A stretch of DNA of 64,000 nucleotides from NCBI RefSeq assembly GCF_034008315.1, contig NZ_CP125377.1:434001-498000 (forward strand), given 5' to 3'. Made by a program: the position numbers and the translations under genes. Every line of letters begins with the position of its first letter. Position 1 is the first letter of the stretch. The stretch comes from Pseudomonas sp. P8_241. GTDB lineage: Bacteria > Pseudomonadota > Gammaproteobacteria > Pseudomonadales > Pseudomonadaceae. Of the stretch, positions 50,727 to 61,226 are shown one piece after another. The notes beneath the pieces are model-generated. The model was given only the letters and a program-made list of their open reading frames with translations. It was not told the origin of the DNA and searched no databases.

Positions 50727-50824
50727 GCTAGGGAGGTATAGGAAAGCATAGACAACAAAAAACCCGCACAAGGCGGGTTCTTTGGGGCTTTCGGGTAGTT
50801 TAGACACCACCTGAAATTAATTAG

Positions 50825-50900
50825 TGGTGCCCAGAGACGGAATCGAACCGCCGACACGGGGATTTTCAATCCCCTGCTCTACCGACTGAGCTATCTGGGC
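50825..50900 (-). tRNA. tRNA-Phe (anticodon GAA)
   Basis: The reverse complement starts GCCCAGATAGCTCAGTCGGT and ends in GTTCGATTCCGTCTCTGGGC plus encoded ACCA. It is a 76-nt cloverleaf with anticodon loop TTGAAAA. Its 3' end is the island insertion site. Confidence 0.97.
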
Positions 50901-51003
50901 AACGGGGCGCATTAAACTGGTTTTTCAGGGGGTCGTCAAGCAAGTTTTCAAAAAAAATTTAATTATTACCGTCGCTTACGTTCCGACCCCCGATTTTGCG
51001 GGG

Positions 51004-51276
51004 TTATTCCGACGGCGGCACGTAGCCTTCGGCCTTGGCGTAATCCTCGCCGGAGAAGTACTTGTCCATCTCGCCCTGAAGATATTTGCGATCTTCGGCG
51101 TTCATCATGTTCAGGCGTTTTTCGTTGATCAGCAGCGTCTGGTGTTTTTGCCAGTCGGCCCAGGCCTTGGCCGAGACGTGGTCAAAAATGTCCTGGCCCT
51201 TGGCGCCCGGAAATGGAGGGCGCTCCAAGGCGGGTAATTCTTCTTTGTACTTGCGGCACATGATGGTGCGGGTCAT
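51004..51276 (-). CDS. yggX: Fe(2+)-trafficking / oxidative damage protection protein
   Basis: The 90-residue protein has the full YggX pattern: [20 protein letters not shown] with Cys7, [20 protein letters not shown], and [18 protein letters not shown]. It protects Fe-S proteins against oxidative damage and helps iron delivery. The 4-bp overlap with mutY (ATGA at 51273-51276) and the same order are conserved in gamma-proteobacteria; MutY itself is an Fe-S enzyme. Confidence 0.96.
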   Translation of the reverse strand: MTRTIMCRKYKEELPALERPPFPGAKGQDIFDHVSAKAWADWQKHQTLLINEKRLNMMNAEDRKYLQGEMDKYFSGEDYAKAEGYVPPSE

Positions 51277-52340
51277 GACGACTCTCCTGCGTTCAATACG
51301 GCGGCCGCGCGTTCGAGCAAGGTTTTGACCGGGGCGGCAAGGCCCAGGCGCGGCGGGGTGGCGAGGTTATACCAGAGCCAGTCGGCCTCGGCCACGTGAT
51401 GGCCGGACTCCTGGACCTGAACCAGACAGGGTTCGATGGATAACTGAAAATGGCTGAAGGTGTGCACCAGGCTTGGCAGTGCTTGTTGTGTGCCCAGTTC
51501 CAGCGAGTGCTGCGACGCCAGATGTTGCAGGTCGTCGAGGTCGTCGAGTTCCGGCAAGCTCCAGAGGCCGCCCCACAGGCCCGTGGACGGGCGGCGGTAA
51601 AGCAGGATCGCGCCGTCACCGTTGGCGAGCATCGGCATCAACGTGCGCTTCTGTGGGATGGCCTTGCGCGGCTTGGGGATCGGGTAGCGGGTTTCCAGGC
51701 CGAGCATGTGCGCTTCACAGCCTTTCTCCAGCGGACAGAGCAGGCAGCTCGGCTTGCTGCGGGTGCAGAGCGTGGCGCCGAGATCCATCATCGCCTGGGT
51801 GTAGGCGTTGACCCGATCATGCGGCGTAAAGCGCTCAGCGTTGGCCCAGAGCTGTTTGGCGACCTTCGGCTCCCCAGGGTAGCCCTCTTGCGCGGTAAAG
51901 CGCGCCAGCACGCGTTTGACGTTGCCGTCGAGGATCGGCGCGCGCAGGCCCATGCTGATGCTGGCGATAGCGCCGGCGGTGGACAGGCCAATGCCCGGCA
52001 AATCAGTGAGCTTTTCCACGTCTCGGGGAAATTCACCGCTGTACTGCTCGACGACGATCTTCGCGGTCTTCTGCAGATTGCGTGCACGGGTGTAGTAACC
52101 CAGGCCCGTCCACAGGTGCAGTACTTCGTCTTCCGGGGCGGCGGCCAGGGCTTCGACCGTCGGCAACGAGGCCATGAAGCGGTCGAAGTAATTCAGCACA
52201 GTGCTGACCTGGGTCTGCTGCAGCATGATTTCCGAGACCCATACCCGGTATGGGTTGATGTCCTGCTGCCAAGGCAAATCGTGTCGGCCGTGGCGGTCGA
52301 ACCAGTCGAGTACCGCCGTTGAAAACTGCTCGGCTCTCAT
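51273..52340 (-). CDS. mutY: Adenine DNA glycosylase
   Basis: The 355-residue enzyme removes adenine mispaired with 8-oxoguanine. Visible are the N-terminal [11 protein letters not shown], catalytic region [12 protein letters not shown], helix-hairpin-helix [15 protein letters not shown], and the [4Fe-4S] cluster cysteines in [17 protein letters not shown] (C-X6-C-X2-C-X5-C). A C-terminal NUDIX-like domain (residues ~230-355) recognises 8-oxoG. It overlaps AsmA upstream by 4 bp and yggX downstream by 4 bp: a tight operon. Confidence 0.97.
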   Translation of the reverse strand: MRAEQFSTAVLDWFDRHGRHDLPWQQDINPYRVWVSEIMLQQTQVSTVLNYFDRFMASLPTVEALAAAPEDEVLHLWTGLGYYTRARNLQKTAKIVVEQYSGEFPRDVEKLTDLPGIGLSTAGAIASISMGLRAPILDGNVKRVLARFTAQEGYPGEPKVAKQLWANAERFTPHDRVNAYTQAMMDLGATLCTRSKPSCLLCPLEKGCEAHMLGLETRYPIPKPRKAIPQKRTLMPMLANGDGAILLYRRPSTGLWGGLWSLPELDDLDDLQHLASQHSLELGTQQALPSLVHTFSHFQLSIEPCLVQVQESGHHVAEADWLWYNLATPPRLGLAAPVKTLLERAAAVLNAGESS

Positions 52341-54571
52341 CGCTTGAACAGCCCCTTGAGTGCGTCTTTGAGTTCCGGACTGACCTTGTCGCCCAGCTTC
52401 TCATCGATTTTGTCGCTGATCCGCTCTCCCGCCAGCTTGGCGGCGACCTGTCCCATGCGTTCGTTGTCCAGTCGGCAGGCTTTGGCCCCCAGTTCCAGCG
52501 GGCCACGGCAACGCAGGGGCCATTCGATGCCGACAAACTTCTCGCCGACCTGGCAGGCCGGGTCTGGCATGTCGCTCTTGTCGCCTTCGACGACGATGCC
52601 GACGCGGTAATCCATACCCAGGACTCGCAGATCGACGTCGCCGTTGCCGTTGACGGTCATGCCCGGAATACGCACTTTCAGGTCCGGGTTGCTGGCCACG
52701 CCGTTACGGAACGTCAGGTTGCCTTTGAACTCCTGGAAGGGCGTGTCCTTGCCCCGTGGTTCGCCGCTGAGGGTTTTGCGGTTGAGCGTGGCGATGCCTT
52801 TGCACAGCTGTTGCTCGAGGTTGGCATTGAGCAGCACGCCGTTGTTGATGACGAAACTGGTGGTGCCATTGAGGGTTTCGATCAGCGCTTTCTGGCTGTT
52901 GCCGTTGCCGGTCAGGTTGCTGTTGAGCGTGACCAGGCCTTTGACCGGCGGATTCTTGCCCTGGCTCTCGAGGATCTTCTCTGCCGGGACGCGGCTGATC
53001 TTCGTCAGCAGGTTCAGCGCCGGTACCTGTTGGCGGAGGTCGAGGGTGCCGGCGGCGTTGAAGTTGCCTTCGTACAGGTTGCCGCTCAGGTTCACCAGGG
53101 TCAGCAAGCCGCCCTGGCCGGTAGCCTTGAGCGCAGCGTTTTGAATCGGCAGGTTGTCCAGGGTCAACAGGCCGAAGCTCAGGTCGGCGTCCACATCGAG
53201 TTTGCTCAGGCGCTCCACCGGCAAAAGGCGTTCGTTGCTCCAGGCCTCTTTGGTCGGCGATGGCGGCAGCGGGGTGCTGCCGGCGCCCGCCATGGCATCG
53301 GCTTCGGTACTTGCCACTTCGGCTTGGCGCACTTGCTTGGCGCTGTTGGCCTCCGCAGATTTGGGCGGCAGGTAGCGGTCGACGTTGAAGGTGTCTGCCT
53401 TGAGGGTTGCGCGCAGCGATTGCTTGGCGAAATCTTCGACGGCGATGCGACCGCTGAAGGTGCTGTCGTCGAGTTTCAGGTTGATGTTGTCGAATGCCAC
53501 GCTGGTCGGCGTGCCCGTCAGCCGACTGGCCAGCTCGACCTTGGTCAGACTGCCTTCGGCCATGGCCGGGAGTTTCTGGCCGATGCTGTCGACGAATTTT
53601 GCCAGGTCAAACTGGGCGATCGAAATGCCGCCGTTGACCTGCGGAGTCTTGTCGAGGTCGTTGACCTTCAGTTCGCCCAGTGCCCGCAGCTGGTTCGCGG
53701 AGATTTTGATACCGGTCCACTCGGCGACATTGGCCGCCCTGTCCAGCAACAGTTGGCCCTGGGCAGCGAAGGTCATGGTCTTGCCTTGCAAGGGGTCGCC
53801 AGCGACTTCGCCGGACAGTTTCATGTCTTCGAATTTGTAGCGCTGCAAGGCGCGCTCGAAACGCAGCTCGCCATTCAGTTCCGTACGCACCCGCAGAACC
53901 GGTTGATTGGTGCCCAGGAATGCGGTGAGTTTGACCGGGATGTTGGTGGAATCGTGTACTGCGCCGGTGCTCAGCTGGATGCTTTCGGCGCTGAACTGCT
54001 TGCCGGTTTTTTCGTCGTTGTACTCGACGCGGGCGTTGTTGACGGTGAGGCTGTCGATATCCAGGCGCATCGGTTGCGCTGTTTTTTCTGCTTGCGCGGT
54101 CGTTTCCGGGGCCGGCTCACCGGGGTTCGCCGCAGGCGCGGTGGAAGAATCGGCAGTGGCCGGGACGGGCTTCTTGCCAACGTCTTCCCAATTGCCGTGG
54201 CCATCCTTGTCGCGATTCAGGCGCAGGTTCAGGCCTTCGACGCGCACGTCGCTCATCTGTACTTCACGGCGCAGCAGCGGCAATACGCGCACCGACAGGC
54301 CGAGCATTTGCAGGTCGGCGAAGGGCTCGGCCGGTTTGATCAGGGTCGCGACACTGGCGTCGTGCAATTCCAGGCCCAGCCACGGGAACAGGCTCCAGCC
54401 GATATCGCCATTGAGCGTCAGCTCGATGTGGGCCTTGTCGCGGGCAATCTGGCGAATCTCGTCTTTGTAGTCGTTGGGATCGAAGAGGTGGGTCAGGGCA
54501 AAGCCCAGTGCCACAATGATCAGCAACAGCCCGAGAAGTACCAGACCCAGGATTTTGCCGAACGCTTTCAT
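52337..54571 (-). CDS. AsmA family protein
   Basis: The 744-residue protein has one N-terminal membrane anchor (ILGLVLLGLLLIIVALGFAL), then a long periplasmic part. It has the AsmA N-terminal pattern (LFDPNDYKDEIRQIARDKAH, then IELTLNGDIGWSLFPWLGLE) and the C-terminal AsmA/DUF3971-like repeats. A low-complexity Pro/Ala/Glu spacer lies at ~140-175. AsmA-like proteins are bridge-like lipid transporters or influence outer-membrane assembly. It is the first gene of the AsmA-mutY-yggX operon. Confidence 0.93.
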   Translation of the reverse strand: MKAFGKILGLVLLGLLLIIVALGFALTHLFDPNDYKDEIRQIARDKAHIELTLNGDIGWSLFPWLGLELHDASVATLIKPAEPFADLQMLGLSVRVLPLLRREVQMSDVRVEGLNLRLNRDKDGHGNWEDVGKKPVPATADSSTAPAANPGEPAPETTAQAEKTAQPMRLDIDSLTVNNARVEYNDEKTGKQFSAESIQLSTGAVHDSTNIPVKLTAFLGTNQPVLRVRTELNGELRFERALQRYKFEDMKLSGEVAGDPLQGKTMTFAAQGQLLLDRAANVAEWTGIKISANQLRALGELKVNDLDKTPQVNGGISIAQFDLAKFVDSIGQKLPAMAEGSLTKVELASRLTGTPTSVAFDNINLKLDDSTFSGRIAVEDFAKQSLRATLKADTFNVDRYLPPKSAEANSAKQVRQAEVASTEADAMAGAGSTPLPPSPTKEAWSNERLLPVERLSKLDVDADLSFGLLTLDNLPIQNAALKATGQGGLLTLVNLSGNLYEGNFNAAGTLDLRQQVPALNLLTKISRVPAEKILESQGKNPPVKGLVTLNSNLTGNGNSQKALIETLNGTTSFVINNGVLLNANLEQQLCKGIATLNRKTLSGEPRGKDTPFQEFKGNLTFRNGVASNPDLKVRIPGMTVNGNGDVDLRVLGMDYRVGIVVEGDKSDMPDPACQVGEKFVGIEWPLRCRGPLELGAKACRLDNERMGQVAAKLAGERISDKIDEKLGDKVSPELKDALKGLFKR

Positions 54572-54649
54572 GGGCGAGTCCTTGTAATTAGTCGATTTCG
54601 AAATTTAGCCGAGGAGTATAGCGCCCTGGAATGGACGACCGGTCAGCGA

Positions 54650-55054
54650 TCACAGGGTCGATTCGTGCAGGGGTAATTTCAGTTTGGCCGCCAGCGCCTG
54701 AGCCTCCAGATGCCCGGCAGGTGCCAACAGACTGAGTGTCGCGCCCGATTGCTCGGCCATTTTTCGGGCTTCAGTCACTAGCCGTTCAGCGACCCCACGG
54801 CGACGGGTAATTTTTCGTACGCATATTTGGGACAAGTACCAAACGTCTTGGTGCCGCTGCAAGCGTGCCGCGCCGAGCAGACGATCATTGAAGCGACCAG
54901 CGATCAGCGAGCCGTCTCGCAAACAGTCTTCGATCAGTTGCGCATCCCCGGAAAACGGGGCGAACAGCCATTCGGGAGCGTCGCGGTAAATTTTCTGCAG
55001 ATCCTGCTGGTCCTGGTTAGTGGCCTGGTTTAGCGGCTCAACAATGATCGGCAT
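54650..55054 (-). CDS. GNAT-family protein, PanZ/PanM-like
   Basis: The 134-residue GNAT-fold protein starts at ATG 55054 (AGGA upstream; the longer frame crosses the inverted repeat). The acetyl-CoA loop is VRKITRRRGVAERLV, and the sequence RDAPEWLF then LSQICVRKITRR resembles PanZ (PanM), the acetyl-CoA sensor that activates aspartate decarboxylase PanD. A plain N-acetyltransferase remains possible. It is a single gene between AsmA and an inverted repeat. Confidence 0.75.
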   Translation of the reverse strand: MPIIVEPLNQATNQDQQDLQKIYRDAPEWLFAPFSGDAQLIEDCLRDGSLIAGRFNDRLLGAARLQRHQDVWYLSQICVRKITRRRGVAERLVTEARKMAEQSGATLSLLAPAGHLEAQALAAKLKLPLHESTL

Positions 55055-55087
55055 GGGGAATCCTGTGCAGTTAGAGGGTGCCATTTT

Positions 55088-55155
55088 CTGTAGGAGCTGC
55101 CGAAGGCTGCGATCTTTAATGATCAAAAGATCGCAGCCTTCGGCAGCTCCTACAG
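55088..55155. repeat. REP-type long inverted repeat
   Basis: Two perfect 30-bp arms (55088-55117 and 55126-55155; outer CTGTAGGAGCTGCCG) with an 8-nt loop. The rest of the 55055-55377 gap has no gene. The same sequence family recurs, imperfectly, at 61156-61226. Confidence 0.88.
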
Positions 55156-55377
55156 GGGAGGCGTTCACATAATGATGAGATCAGTCGACGTACTTGTCGT
55201 GATGTCAGTTTGATTTTTCTGTCAGCTGCAAATGGTAACCTTCGCCCGTTCGTCCGTCTTTCTGCGACCTGTTGTCGCGCGACAAGGTGTTCACTCAAAA
55301 AACGGTCATGCCCGCGTGCATAAAGGCCCGGGGTGAGCAGTGGCTGGCGAACCATACTAATAATTGGGGGATTCACA

Positions 55378-57042
55378 ATGACTTCGAGCATCACGGCGGA
55401 CGGCTTGAATGCCGACCAGCCTGCGTTCCTGTCCAAGGAGCGCATTATCGCCAAGCCCGGCTTCAACCGTTGGCTGGTGCCACCGGCCGCGCTGGCCATT
55501 CACCTTTGCATCGGCATGGCCTACGGATTTTCGGTGTTCTGGCTGCCGCTGTCCAAAGCGCTGGGCGTCACCGCTCCGGTCGCCTGCGCGCCGGACATGA
55601 GCTTTATCGCACAAGTCTTTTCGTCCCAGTGCGACTGGCCGATCTCGATGCTTGGCTGGATCTACACCCTGTTTTTCATCTTCCTCGGCTGCTCGGCCGC
55701 GATCTGGGGCGGCTGGCTGGAACATGCCGGGCCACGCAAGGCTGGCGTTGTATCGGCCCTGTGCTGGTGTGGTGGCCTGCTGATTTCGGCACTGGGGGTT
55801 TATACCCATCAGATCTGGTTGATGTGGATTGGCTCCGGGGTCATTGGCGGTATCGGCCTGGGTCTGGGTTACATCTCGCCGGTGTCGACTTTGATCAAGT
55901 GGTTCCCGGACAAGCGGGGCATGGCGACCGGCATGGCGATCATGGGCTTCGGTGGTGGCGCGATGGTGGGTGCGCCGTTGGCCGCAGCGCTGATGGGGCA
56001 TTTTGCTTCGCCAACCAGCGTCGGTGTGTGGCAGAGCTTCCTGGTAATGGCCGCGATTTACTTCGTGTTCATGATCGGTGGCGCGTTGTCCTACCGCGTT
56101 CCGCCCACCGGCTGGAAGCCTGAAGGCTGGACGGCCCCGGCGAAAAAAGCCTCGAATGCGATGATCACCCACCGCCATGTACACGTGAATGTAGCGTGGA
56201 AAACCCCGCAATTCCGTCTGGTCTGGCTGGTGCTGTGCCTGAACGTTTCGGCCGGTATCGGCATCCTGGGCATGGCGTCGCCGCTGTTGCAGGAAGTGTT
56301 CGGTGGCAAGTTGCTGGGCAATGACCTGGCGTTCGGTCAGCTCGATGCTTCGCAACTGGCTTCCATCGCTGCCATTGCTGCCGGTTTCACCGGTTTGCTC
56401 AGCCTGTTCAACATCGGCGGACGCTTCTTCTGGGCTTCGTTCTCGGATTACCTGGGTCGTAAAAACACCTACTTCGTGTTCTTTGCCCTGGGCTTTGCGC
56501 TGTATGGACTGATTCCAAACCTCGGTCACCTGGGCAGCGTGGCGCTGTTCGTGACGGCGTTCTGCATAATTTTGTCGATGTATGGCGGTGGTTTCGCGAC
56601 GGTTCCAGCGTATCTGGCCGACCTGTTCGGTACGCAAATGGTTGGCGCGATCCACGGTCGTCTGCTGACGGCATGGGCGGCTGCCGGCGTACTGGGACCG
56701 GTGCTGGTGAACTACCTGCGTGAATATCAGTTGAGCATCGGCGTCGAGCGCGCGGCAGCGTACGACATCACGCTGTATATCCTCGCCGGCCTGCTGGTGC
56801 TGGGTTTCCTGTGCAACCTGCTGGTGCGTCCGGTGGCGGACAAGTACTTCATGACCGATGCTGAACTGGCCGCCGAGCAGGCGCTGGGCCACGACAAAGG
56901 CGCTGATAGCAGCACTTCGCTGGAGTGGAAAGCGGCGCCGGGTACCAAGCCGCTGGCGATTGCGGCTTGGCTGGTGGTGGGAATTCCGCTGGCGTGGGGT
57001 GTTTGGGTGACCCTGCAGAAGACGGCGGTGCTGTTCCACTAA
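55378..57042 (+). CDS. OFA-type MFS transporter (oxalate/formate antiporter family)
   Basis: The 554-residue membrane protein has about 12 hydrophobic segments. The ATG at 55378 follows GGGGG. Early GFNRWLVPPAALAIHLCIGM plus AYGFSVFWLPLSKALG, the wide insert (CAPDMSF...SSQCDWPIS) and LGLGYISPVSTLIKWFPDKR are typical of the oxalate/formate antiporter subfamily. The C-terminal hydrophobic helix with a long tail is also usual. The substrate is a small organic anion, not identified. It is monocistronic. Confidence 0.9.
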   Translation: MTSSITADGLNADQPAFLSKERIIAKPGFNRWLVPPAALAIHLCIGMAYGFSVFWLPLSKALGVTAPVACAPDMSFIAQVFSSQCDWPISMLGWIYTLFFIFLGCSAAIWGGWLEHAGPRKAGVVSALCWCGGLLISALGVYTHQIWLMWIGSGVIGGIGLGLGYISPVSTLIKWFPDKRGMATGMAIMGFGGGAMVGAPLAAALMGHFASPTSVGVWQSFLVMAAIYFVFMIGGALSYRVPPTGWKPEGWTAPAKKASNAMITHRHVHVNVAWKTPQFRLVWLVLCLNVSAGIGILGMASPLLQEVFGGKLLGNDLAFGQLDASQLASIAAIAAGFTGLLSLFNIGGRFFWASFSDYLGRKNTYFVFFALGFALYGLIPNLGHLGSVALFVTAFCIILSMYGGGFATVPAYLADLFGTQMVGAIHGRLLTAWAAAGVLGPVLVNYLREYQLSIGVERAAAYDITLYILAGLLVLGFLCNLLVRPVADKYFMTDAELAAEQALGHDKGADSSTSLEWKAAPGTKPLAIAAWLVVGIPLAWGVWVTLQKTAVLFH

Positions 57043-57053
57043 CGCCAAACTTC

Positions 57054-57132
57054 TGTAGGAGCCGGCTTGCTGGCGATCAATGCGACGCGGTGTGTCAGGC
57101 ACACCGCCATCGCTGGCAAGCCAGCTCCTACA
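57054..57132. repeat. REP-type inverted pair
   Basis: Near-perfect 24-bp arms (57054-57077 and 57109-57132; outer TGTAGGAGC) enclose about 31 bp. It lies between the MFS gene and the his operon. Confidence 0.85.
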
Positions 57133-57262
57133 TGTCATGACAGGTATAGCTCCAGGGTTGATGAGTTCACTCCGTCAGCCATATCACCTCCAATGTTTCT
57201 GTTTCGCGCCCGCACGCCTATAATGGCTGCCTTTTTCGCCCAATGATTTTGCGGAGCTGGTG

Positions 57263-57855
57263 ATGGCCGAACGTAAGGCGTCTGTCGAGCGCGACACTCT
57301 GGAAACCCAGATCAAAGCCTCGATCAACCTCGATGGCACCGGAAAGGCCCGATTCGATATCGGTGTTCCTTTTCTTGAGCACATGCTGGACCAGATCGCC
57401 CGTCACGGGTTGATCGACCTGGATATTGTCAGCAAGGGCGACCTGCATATCGATGATCACCACACCGTGGAAGACGTCGGTATCACCCTCGGCCAGGCGT
57501 TTGCCAAAGCCATCGGCGACAAGAAAGGCATCCGTCGCTACGGCCACGCCTACGTGCCGCTCGATGAAGCGCTGTCGCGTGTGGTGATCGACTTCTCCGG
57601 CCGTCCAGGCCTGCAGATGCACGTGCCGTATACCCGCGCCACCGTTGGCGGCTTCGACGTTGACCTGTTCCAGGAGTTCTTCCAGGGCTTCGTCAACCAT
57701 GCGCTGGTCAGCCTGCACATCGACAACCTGCGTGGCACCAACACCCACCACCAGATCGAAACCGTGTTCAAGGCTTTCGGCCGCGCCCTGCGCATGGCCG
57801 TTGAGCTCGATGACCGCATGGCCGGGCAAATGCCTTCGACCAAGGGCGTTCTGTA

Positions 57856-57856
<1 letters not shown>
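57263..57856 (+). CDS. hisB: Imidazoleglycerol-phosphate dehydratase
   Basis: The 197-residue monofunctional HisB removes water from imidazole glycerol phosphate in histidine synthesis. Metal-binding histidine motifs are visible: [24 protein letters not shown], and NTHHQIE near the C-terminus. The ATG at 57263 with GGAG 6 nt upstream is preferred to the GTG at 57260. It is first of the cluster hisB-hisH-DUF2164-hisA-hisF; its stop overlaps hisH by one base. Confidence 0.97.
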
Positions 57857-58494
<638 letters not shown>

Positions 58495-58752
58495 ATGGCC
58501 GTCAAGAAAAAGCCGCCGATTCTGACCCTCACTCCCGAGCAGGAGAGCGAGGCCAATCACAAGATCAAGCGTTTCATGGAAGACCGCTTCGAACTCGACC
58601 TGGGTACATTCGAGGCGGCCGAGATTCTTGAGCTGTTTACCCGCGAAATTGCTCCGCACTATTACAACAGGGCGATTTTCGATGTGCAGACGCACCTCAA
58701 AGAGAGGTTCGAAAGCATCGAAAGCGACCTGTGGGCGCTCGAGAAAAACTGA
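58495..58752 (+). CDS. DUF2164 family protein
   Basis: The 85-residue protein (MAVKKKPPILTLTPEQESEA, then NHKIKRFMEDRFELDLGTFE) is highly charged and helical, of the DUF2164 family. It is placed without a gap between hisH and hisA, a location that recurs in pseudomonads. The function is unknown; it may be a passenger or a small regulator. Confidence 0.88.
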   Translation: MAVKKKPPILTLTPEQESEANHKIKRFMEDRFELDLGTFEAAEILELFTREIAPHYYNRAIFDVQTHLKERFESIESDLWALEKN

Positions 58753-58794
58753 TTTCCGAGCCAAGCTGAACATTCAATTTTGAAGGTTTGCCAG

Positions 58795-59532
58795 ATGCTG
58801 ATTATTCCCGCTATCGATCTTAAAGACGGTGCCTGTGTTCGTCTGCGCCAGGGCCGCATGGAAGATTCCACAGTGTTCTCCGATGACCCGGTGAGCATGG
58901 CTGCCAAGTGGGTGGAGGGCGGTTGCCGCCGTCTGCATCTGGTCGACTTGAACGGCGCCTTCGAAGGTCAGCCGGTCAACGGCGAAGTGGTCACCGCCAT
59001 CGCCAAGCGTTACCCGAACCTGCCGATCCAGATCGGTGGCGGTATCCGCTCCCTGGAAACCATCGAACACTACGTGAAAGCGGGCGTGAGCTACGTGATC
59101 ATCGGCACCAAAGCCGTGAAAGACCCGGCTTTCGTCGCCGAAGCCTGCCGCGCTTTCCCGGGCAAAATCATTGTGGGTCTGGATGCCAAGGACGGTTTCG
59201 TGGCCACTGACGGCTGGGCTGAAATCAGCACCGTTCAGGTGATCGATCTGGCCAGGCAGTTTGAAGCTGACGGCGTGTCTTCGATCGTTTACACCGACAT
59301 CGCCAAAGACGGCATGATGCAGGGCTGCAACGTACCGTTCACCGCCGCGCTGGCGGCAGCCACGAAGATCCCGGTGATCGCGTCCGGCGGTATCCATAAC
59401 CTCGGTGACATCAAGTCGCTGCTCGACGCCAAGGCGCCGGGCATCATCGGCGCGATCACCGGCCGTGCGATCTACGAAGGCACCCTCGACGTCGCTGAAG
59501 CGCAAGCTTTCTGCGATTCGTACAAAGGCTGA
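58795..59532 (+). CDS. hisA: Phosphoribosylformimino-AICAR ribotide isomerase
   Basis: A 245-residue (beta/alpha)8 barrel. The catalytic aspartates are in [10 protein letters not shown] (Asp8) and [13 protein letters not shown] (near 130). The phosphate-binding loops are IGGGIRS and ASGGIHN. It opens the ribose ring of ProFAR to PRFAR. The start at ATG 58795 follows AAGG (the earlier TTG at 58780 is unlikely). Fourth gene of the cluster. Confidence 0.97.
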   Translation: MLIIPAIDLKDGACVRLRQGRMEDSTVFSDDPVSMAAKWVEGGCRRLHLVDLNGAFEGQPVNGEVVTAIAKRYPNLPIQIGGGIRSLETIEHYVKAGVSYVIIGTKAVKDPAFVAEACRAFPGKIIVGLDAKDGFVATDGWAEISTVQVIDLARQFEADGVSSIVYTDIAKDGMMQGCNVPFTAALAAATKIPVIASGGIHNLGDIKSLLDAKAPGIIGAITGRAIYEGTLDVAEAQAFCDSYKG

Positions 59533-59541
59533 GGACTGACC

Positions 59542-60312
59542 ATGGCGCTGGCCAAACGCATCATCCCTTGCCTGGACGTGGACAACGGCCGGGTGGTCAA
59601 GGGTGTGAAATTCGAAAACATCCGCGACGCCGGTGACCCGGTGGAAATCGCCCGTCGTTACGACGAGCAGGGTGCCGACGAAATTACCTTTCTCGACATC
59701 ACTGCCAGCGTCGACGGCCGCGACACCACGTTGCACACCGTTGAACGCATGGCCAGCCAGGTGTTCATCCCGCTGACTGTGGGCGGTGGCGTTCGCACCG
59801 TGCAAGACATCCGCAACCTGCTCAATGCCGGTGCGGACAAGGTGTCAATCAATACCGCGGCGGTGTTCAATCCGGAGTTTGTCGGCGAAGCCGCTCAGCA
59901 TTTCGGCTCGCAGTGCATCGTCGTTGCCATCGACGCGAAGAAGGTTTCCGGACCGGGCGAAACCCCGCGCTGGGAAATTTTCACCCACGGTGGTCGCAAG
60001 CCAACCGGCTTGGACGCTGTCGAATGGGCGAAGAAGATGGAAGGCCTGGGTGCCGGTGAAATCCTGCTGACCAGCATGGATCAGGACGGCATGAAGAACG
60101 GCTTTGACCTGGGCGTTACCCGTGCCATCAGCGATGCGCTGGGTATTCCGGTGATTGCTTCCGGCGGCGTCGGCAACCTGCAGCATCTGGCGGACGGCAT
60201 TCTCGAAGGTCACGCGAGCGCGGTACTGGCGGCGAGTATTTTCCACTTCGGCGAATACACCGTGCAGGAAGCCAAGGCCTACATGGCTCATCGCGCAATT
60301 GTGATGCGTTAA
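59542..60312 (+). CDS. hisF: Imidazole glycerol phosphate synthase, cyclase subunit
   Basis: The 256-residue barrel protein has Asp11 in [15 protein letters not shown], the second catalytic Asp in [15 protein letters not shown] near residue 130, and phosphate loops VGGGVRT and ASGGVGN. It forms the ring closure with ammonia from HisH. It ends the his cluster; there is no obvious terminator, and a periplasmic binding-protein gene follows after 78 bp. Confidence 0.97.
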   Translation: MALAKRIIPCLDVDNGRVVKGVKFENIRDAGDPVEIARRYDEQGADEITFLDITASVDGRDTTLHTVERMASQVFIPLTVGGGVRTVQDIRNLLNAGADKVSINTAAVFNPEFVGEAAQHFGSQCIVVAIDAKKVSGPGETPRWEIFTHGGRKPTGLDAVEWAKKMEGLGAGEILLTSMDQDGMKNGFDLGVTRAISDALGIPVIASGGVGNLQHLADGILEGHASAVLAASIFHFGEYTVQEAKAYMAHRAIVMR

Positions 60313-60390
60313 ACAAACCGATGCAGGCCAGTGGACATCATGGCGGGCTCAAGGCACTCTTGAGTACGCCAAGGATTTCGGTAGCCAGAC

Positions 60391-61146
60391 ATGCTTAAAC
60401 GCTTTCTACTCGTTCTCGCCAGCGCTGGCCTGTTGTTGATCAACGGGGCACATGCCAAAGACAGCCCCGATAGCGACCTGGTGTTGCTCACGGAAAATTT
60501 CCCTCCGTACAACATGGCGAAGAACGGCAAGAACTTCGCTCAGGACGAAAATATCAATGGCATCGCCGTGGACATCGTCCGCGAGATGTTCAAGCGCGCC
60601 GACATTACCTACAGCCTGACGCTGCGTTTCCCTTGGGAGCGTGTCTACAAACTCGCCCTGGAAAACCCCGGATATGGTGCGTTCGTGATGGCGCGATTGC
60701 CCGATCGCGAGAGGCTCTTCAAGTGGGTCGGGCCGATCGGTCCGGATGACTGGATCATGCTGGCCAAGGCGGACAGCAAAATCACCCTCGAAACCCTGGA
60801 TGATGCGCGCAAGTACAAGATCGGCGCGTACAAGGGCGACGCCATTGCCATGACGTTGGCCAAGCAAGGTTTGAACCCTGTGGTGGTTTTGCGCGATCAG
60901 GACAACGCGAAGAAGCTGGTTAGCGGCCAGATCGATCTGTGGGCCACTGGCGATCCGGCTGGACGCTATCTGGCACGTCAGGAAGGCGTGAGCGGGCTCA
61001 AGACGGTGCTGCGCTTCAACAGCGCCGAACTCTATCTGGCGTTGAACAAGGACGTGTCAGACGAAACAGTCGCCAGGCTGCAGGCCGCGCTGGATCAGTT
61101 GCGCAAGGATGGCGTGGTGGACGAGATCATGGCGAAGTATCTTTAG
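60391..61146 (+). CDS. Periplasmic substrate-binding protein (family 3 type)
   Basis: The 251-residue precursor has a signal peptide (MLKRFLLVLASAGLLLINGA, then HA). The mature protein has the bilobal pattern of polar amino-acid-binding proteins (LTENFPPYNMAKNGKNFAQD near its start, NGIAVDIVREMFKRADITYS, SGQIDLWATGDPAGRYLARQ). No permease or ATPase lies beside it, so it may be an orphan or sensor-type binding protein. It ends just before an inverted repeat with the convergent deacetylase gene. Confidence 0.88.
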   Translation: MLKRFLLVLASAGLLLINGAHAKDSPDSDLVLLTENFPPYNMAKNGKNFAQDENINGIAVDIVREMFKRADITYSLTLRFPWERVYKLALENPGYGAFVMARLPDRERLFKWVGPIGPDDWIMLAKADSKITLETLDDARKYKIGAYKGDAIAMTLAKQGLNPVVVLRDQDNAKKLVSGQIDLWATGDPAGRYLARQEGVSGLKTVLRFNSAELYLALNKDVSDETVARLQAALDQLRKDGVVDEIMAKYL

Positions 61147-61155
61147 CGCCTGTTA

Positions 61156-61226
61156 AAAGATCGCAGCCATCGGCAGCTCCTGCGTTGGGCAATTTCCCGT
61201 AGGAGATGCCGAAGGCTGCGATCTTT
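61156..61226. repeat. REP-type inverted repeat between convergent genes
   Basis: AAAGATCGCAGCC...and its imperfect complement form about 29-bp arms related to the 55088-55155 repeat. It separates the binding-protein gene from the deacetylase gene and touches the latter's stop codon. Confidence 0.75.

Larger units (their letters stand above)
36609..50824. mobile_element. Genomic island integrated at tRNA-Phe
   Basis: About 14.2 kb between a 22-bp copy of the tRNA-Phe 3' end (36609-36630) and the intact tRNA (50825-50900). A tyrosine integrase lies next to the tRNA, followed by AlpA-like, Toprim and RepA-like ATPase genes, as in P4-like satellites and integrative elements. Cargo at 37281-45501 includes a NACHT protein, a PIN-like protein and AT-rich genes of unknown function. 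Doublets of ATGCCCCCAAA near both ends are probable integrase arm sites. Confidence 0.85.

Noticed and set aside
52319..54676. Long plus-strand open frame (785 codons) opposite the AsmA gene
   Set aside because: The minus-strand gene has clear family motifs, a membrane anchor and operon overlaps; the plus frame is a composition shadow.
55357..57138. Minus-strand open frame (593 codons) opposite the OFA transporter
   Set aside because: Arg/His/Gln-rich translation without domains; the plus strand encodes an obvious MFS protein.
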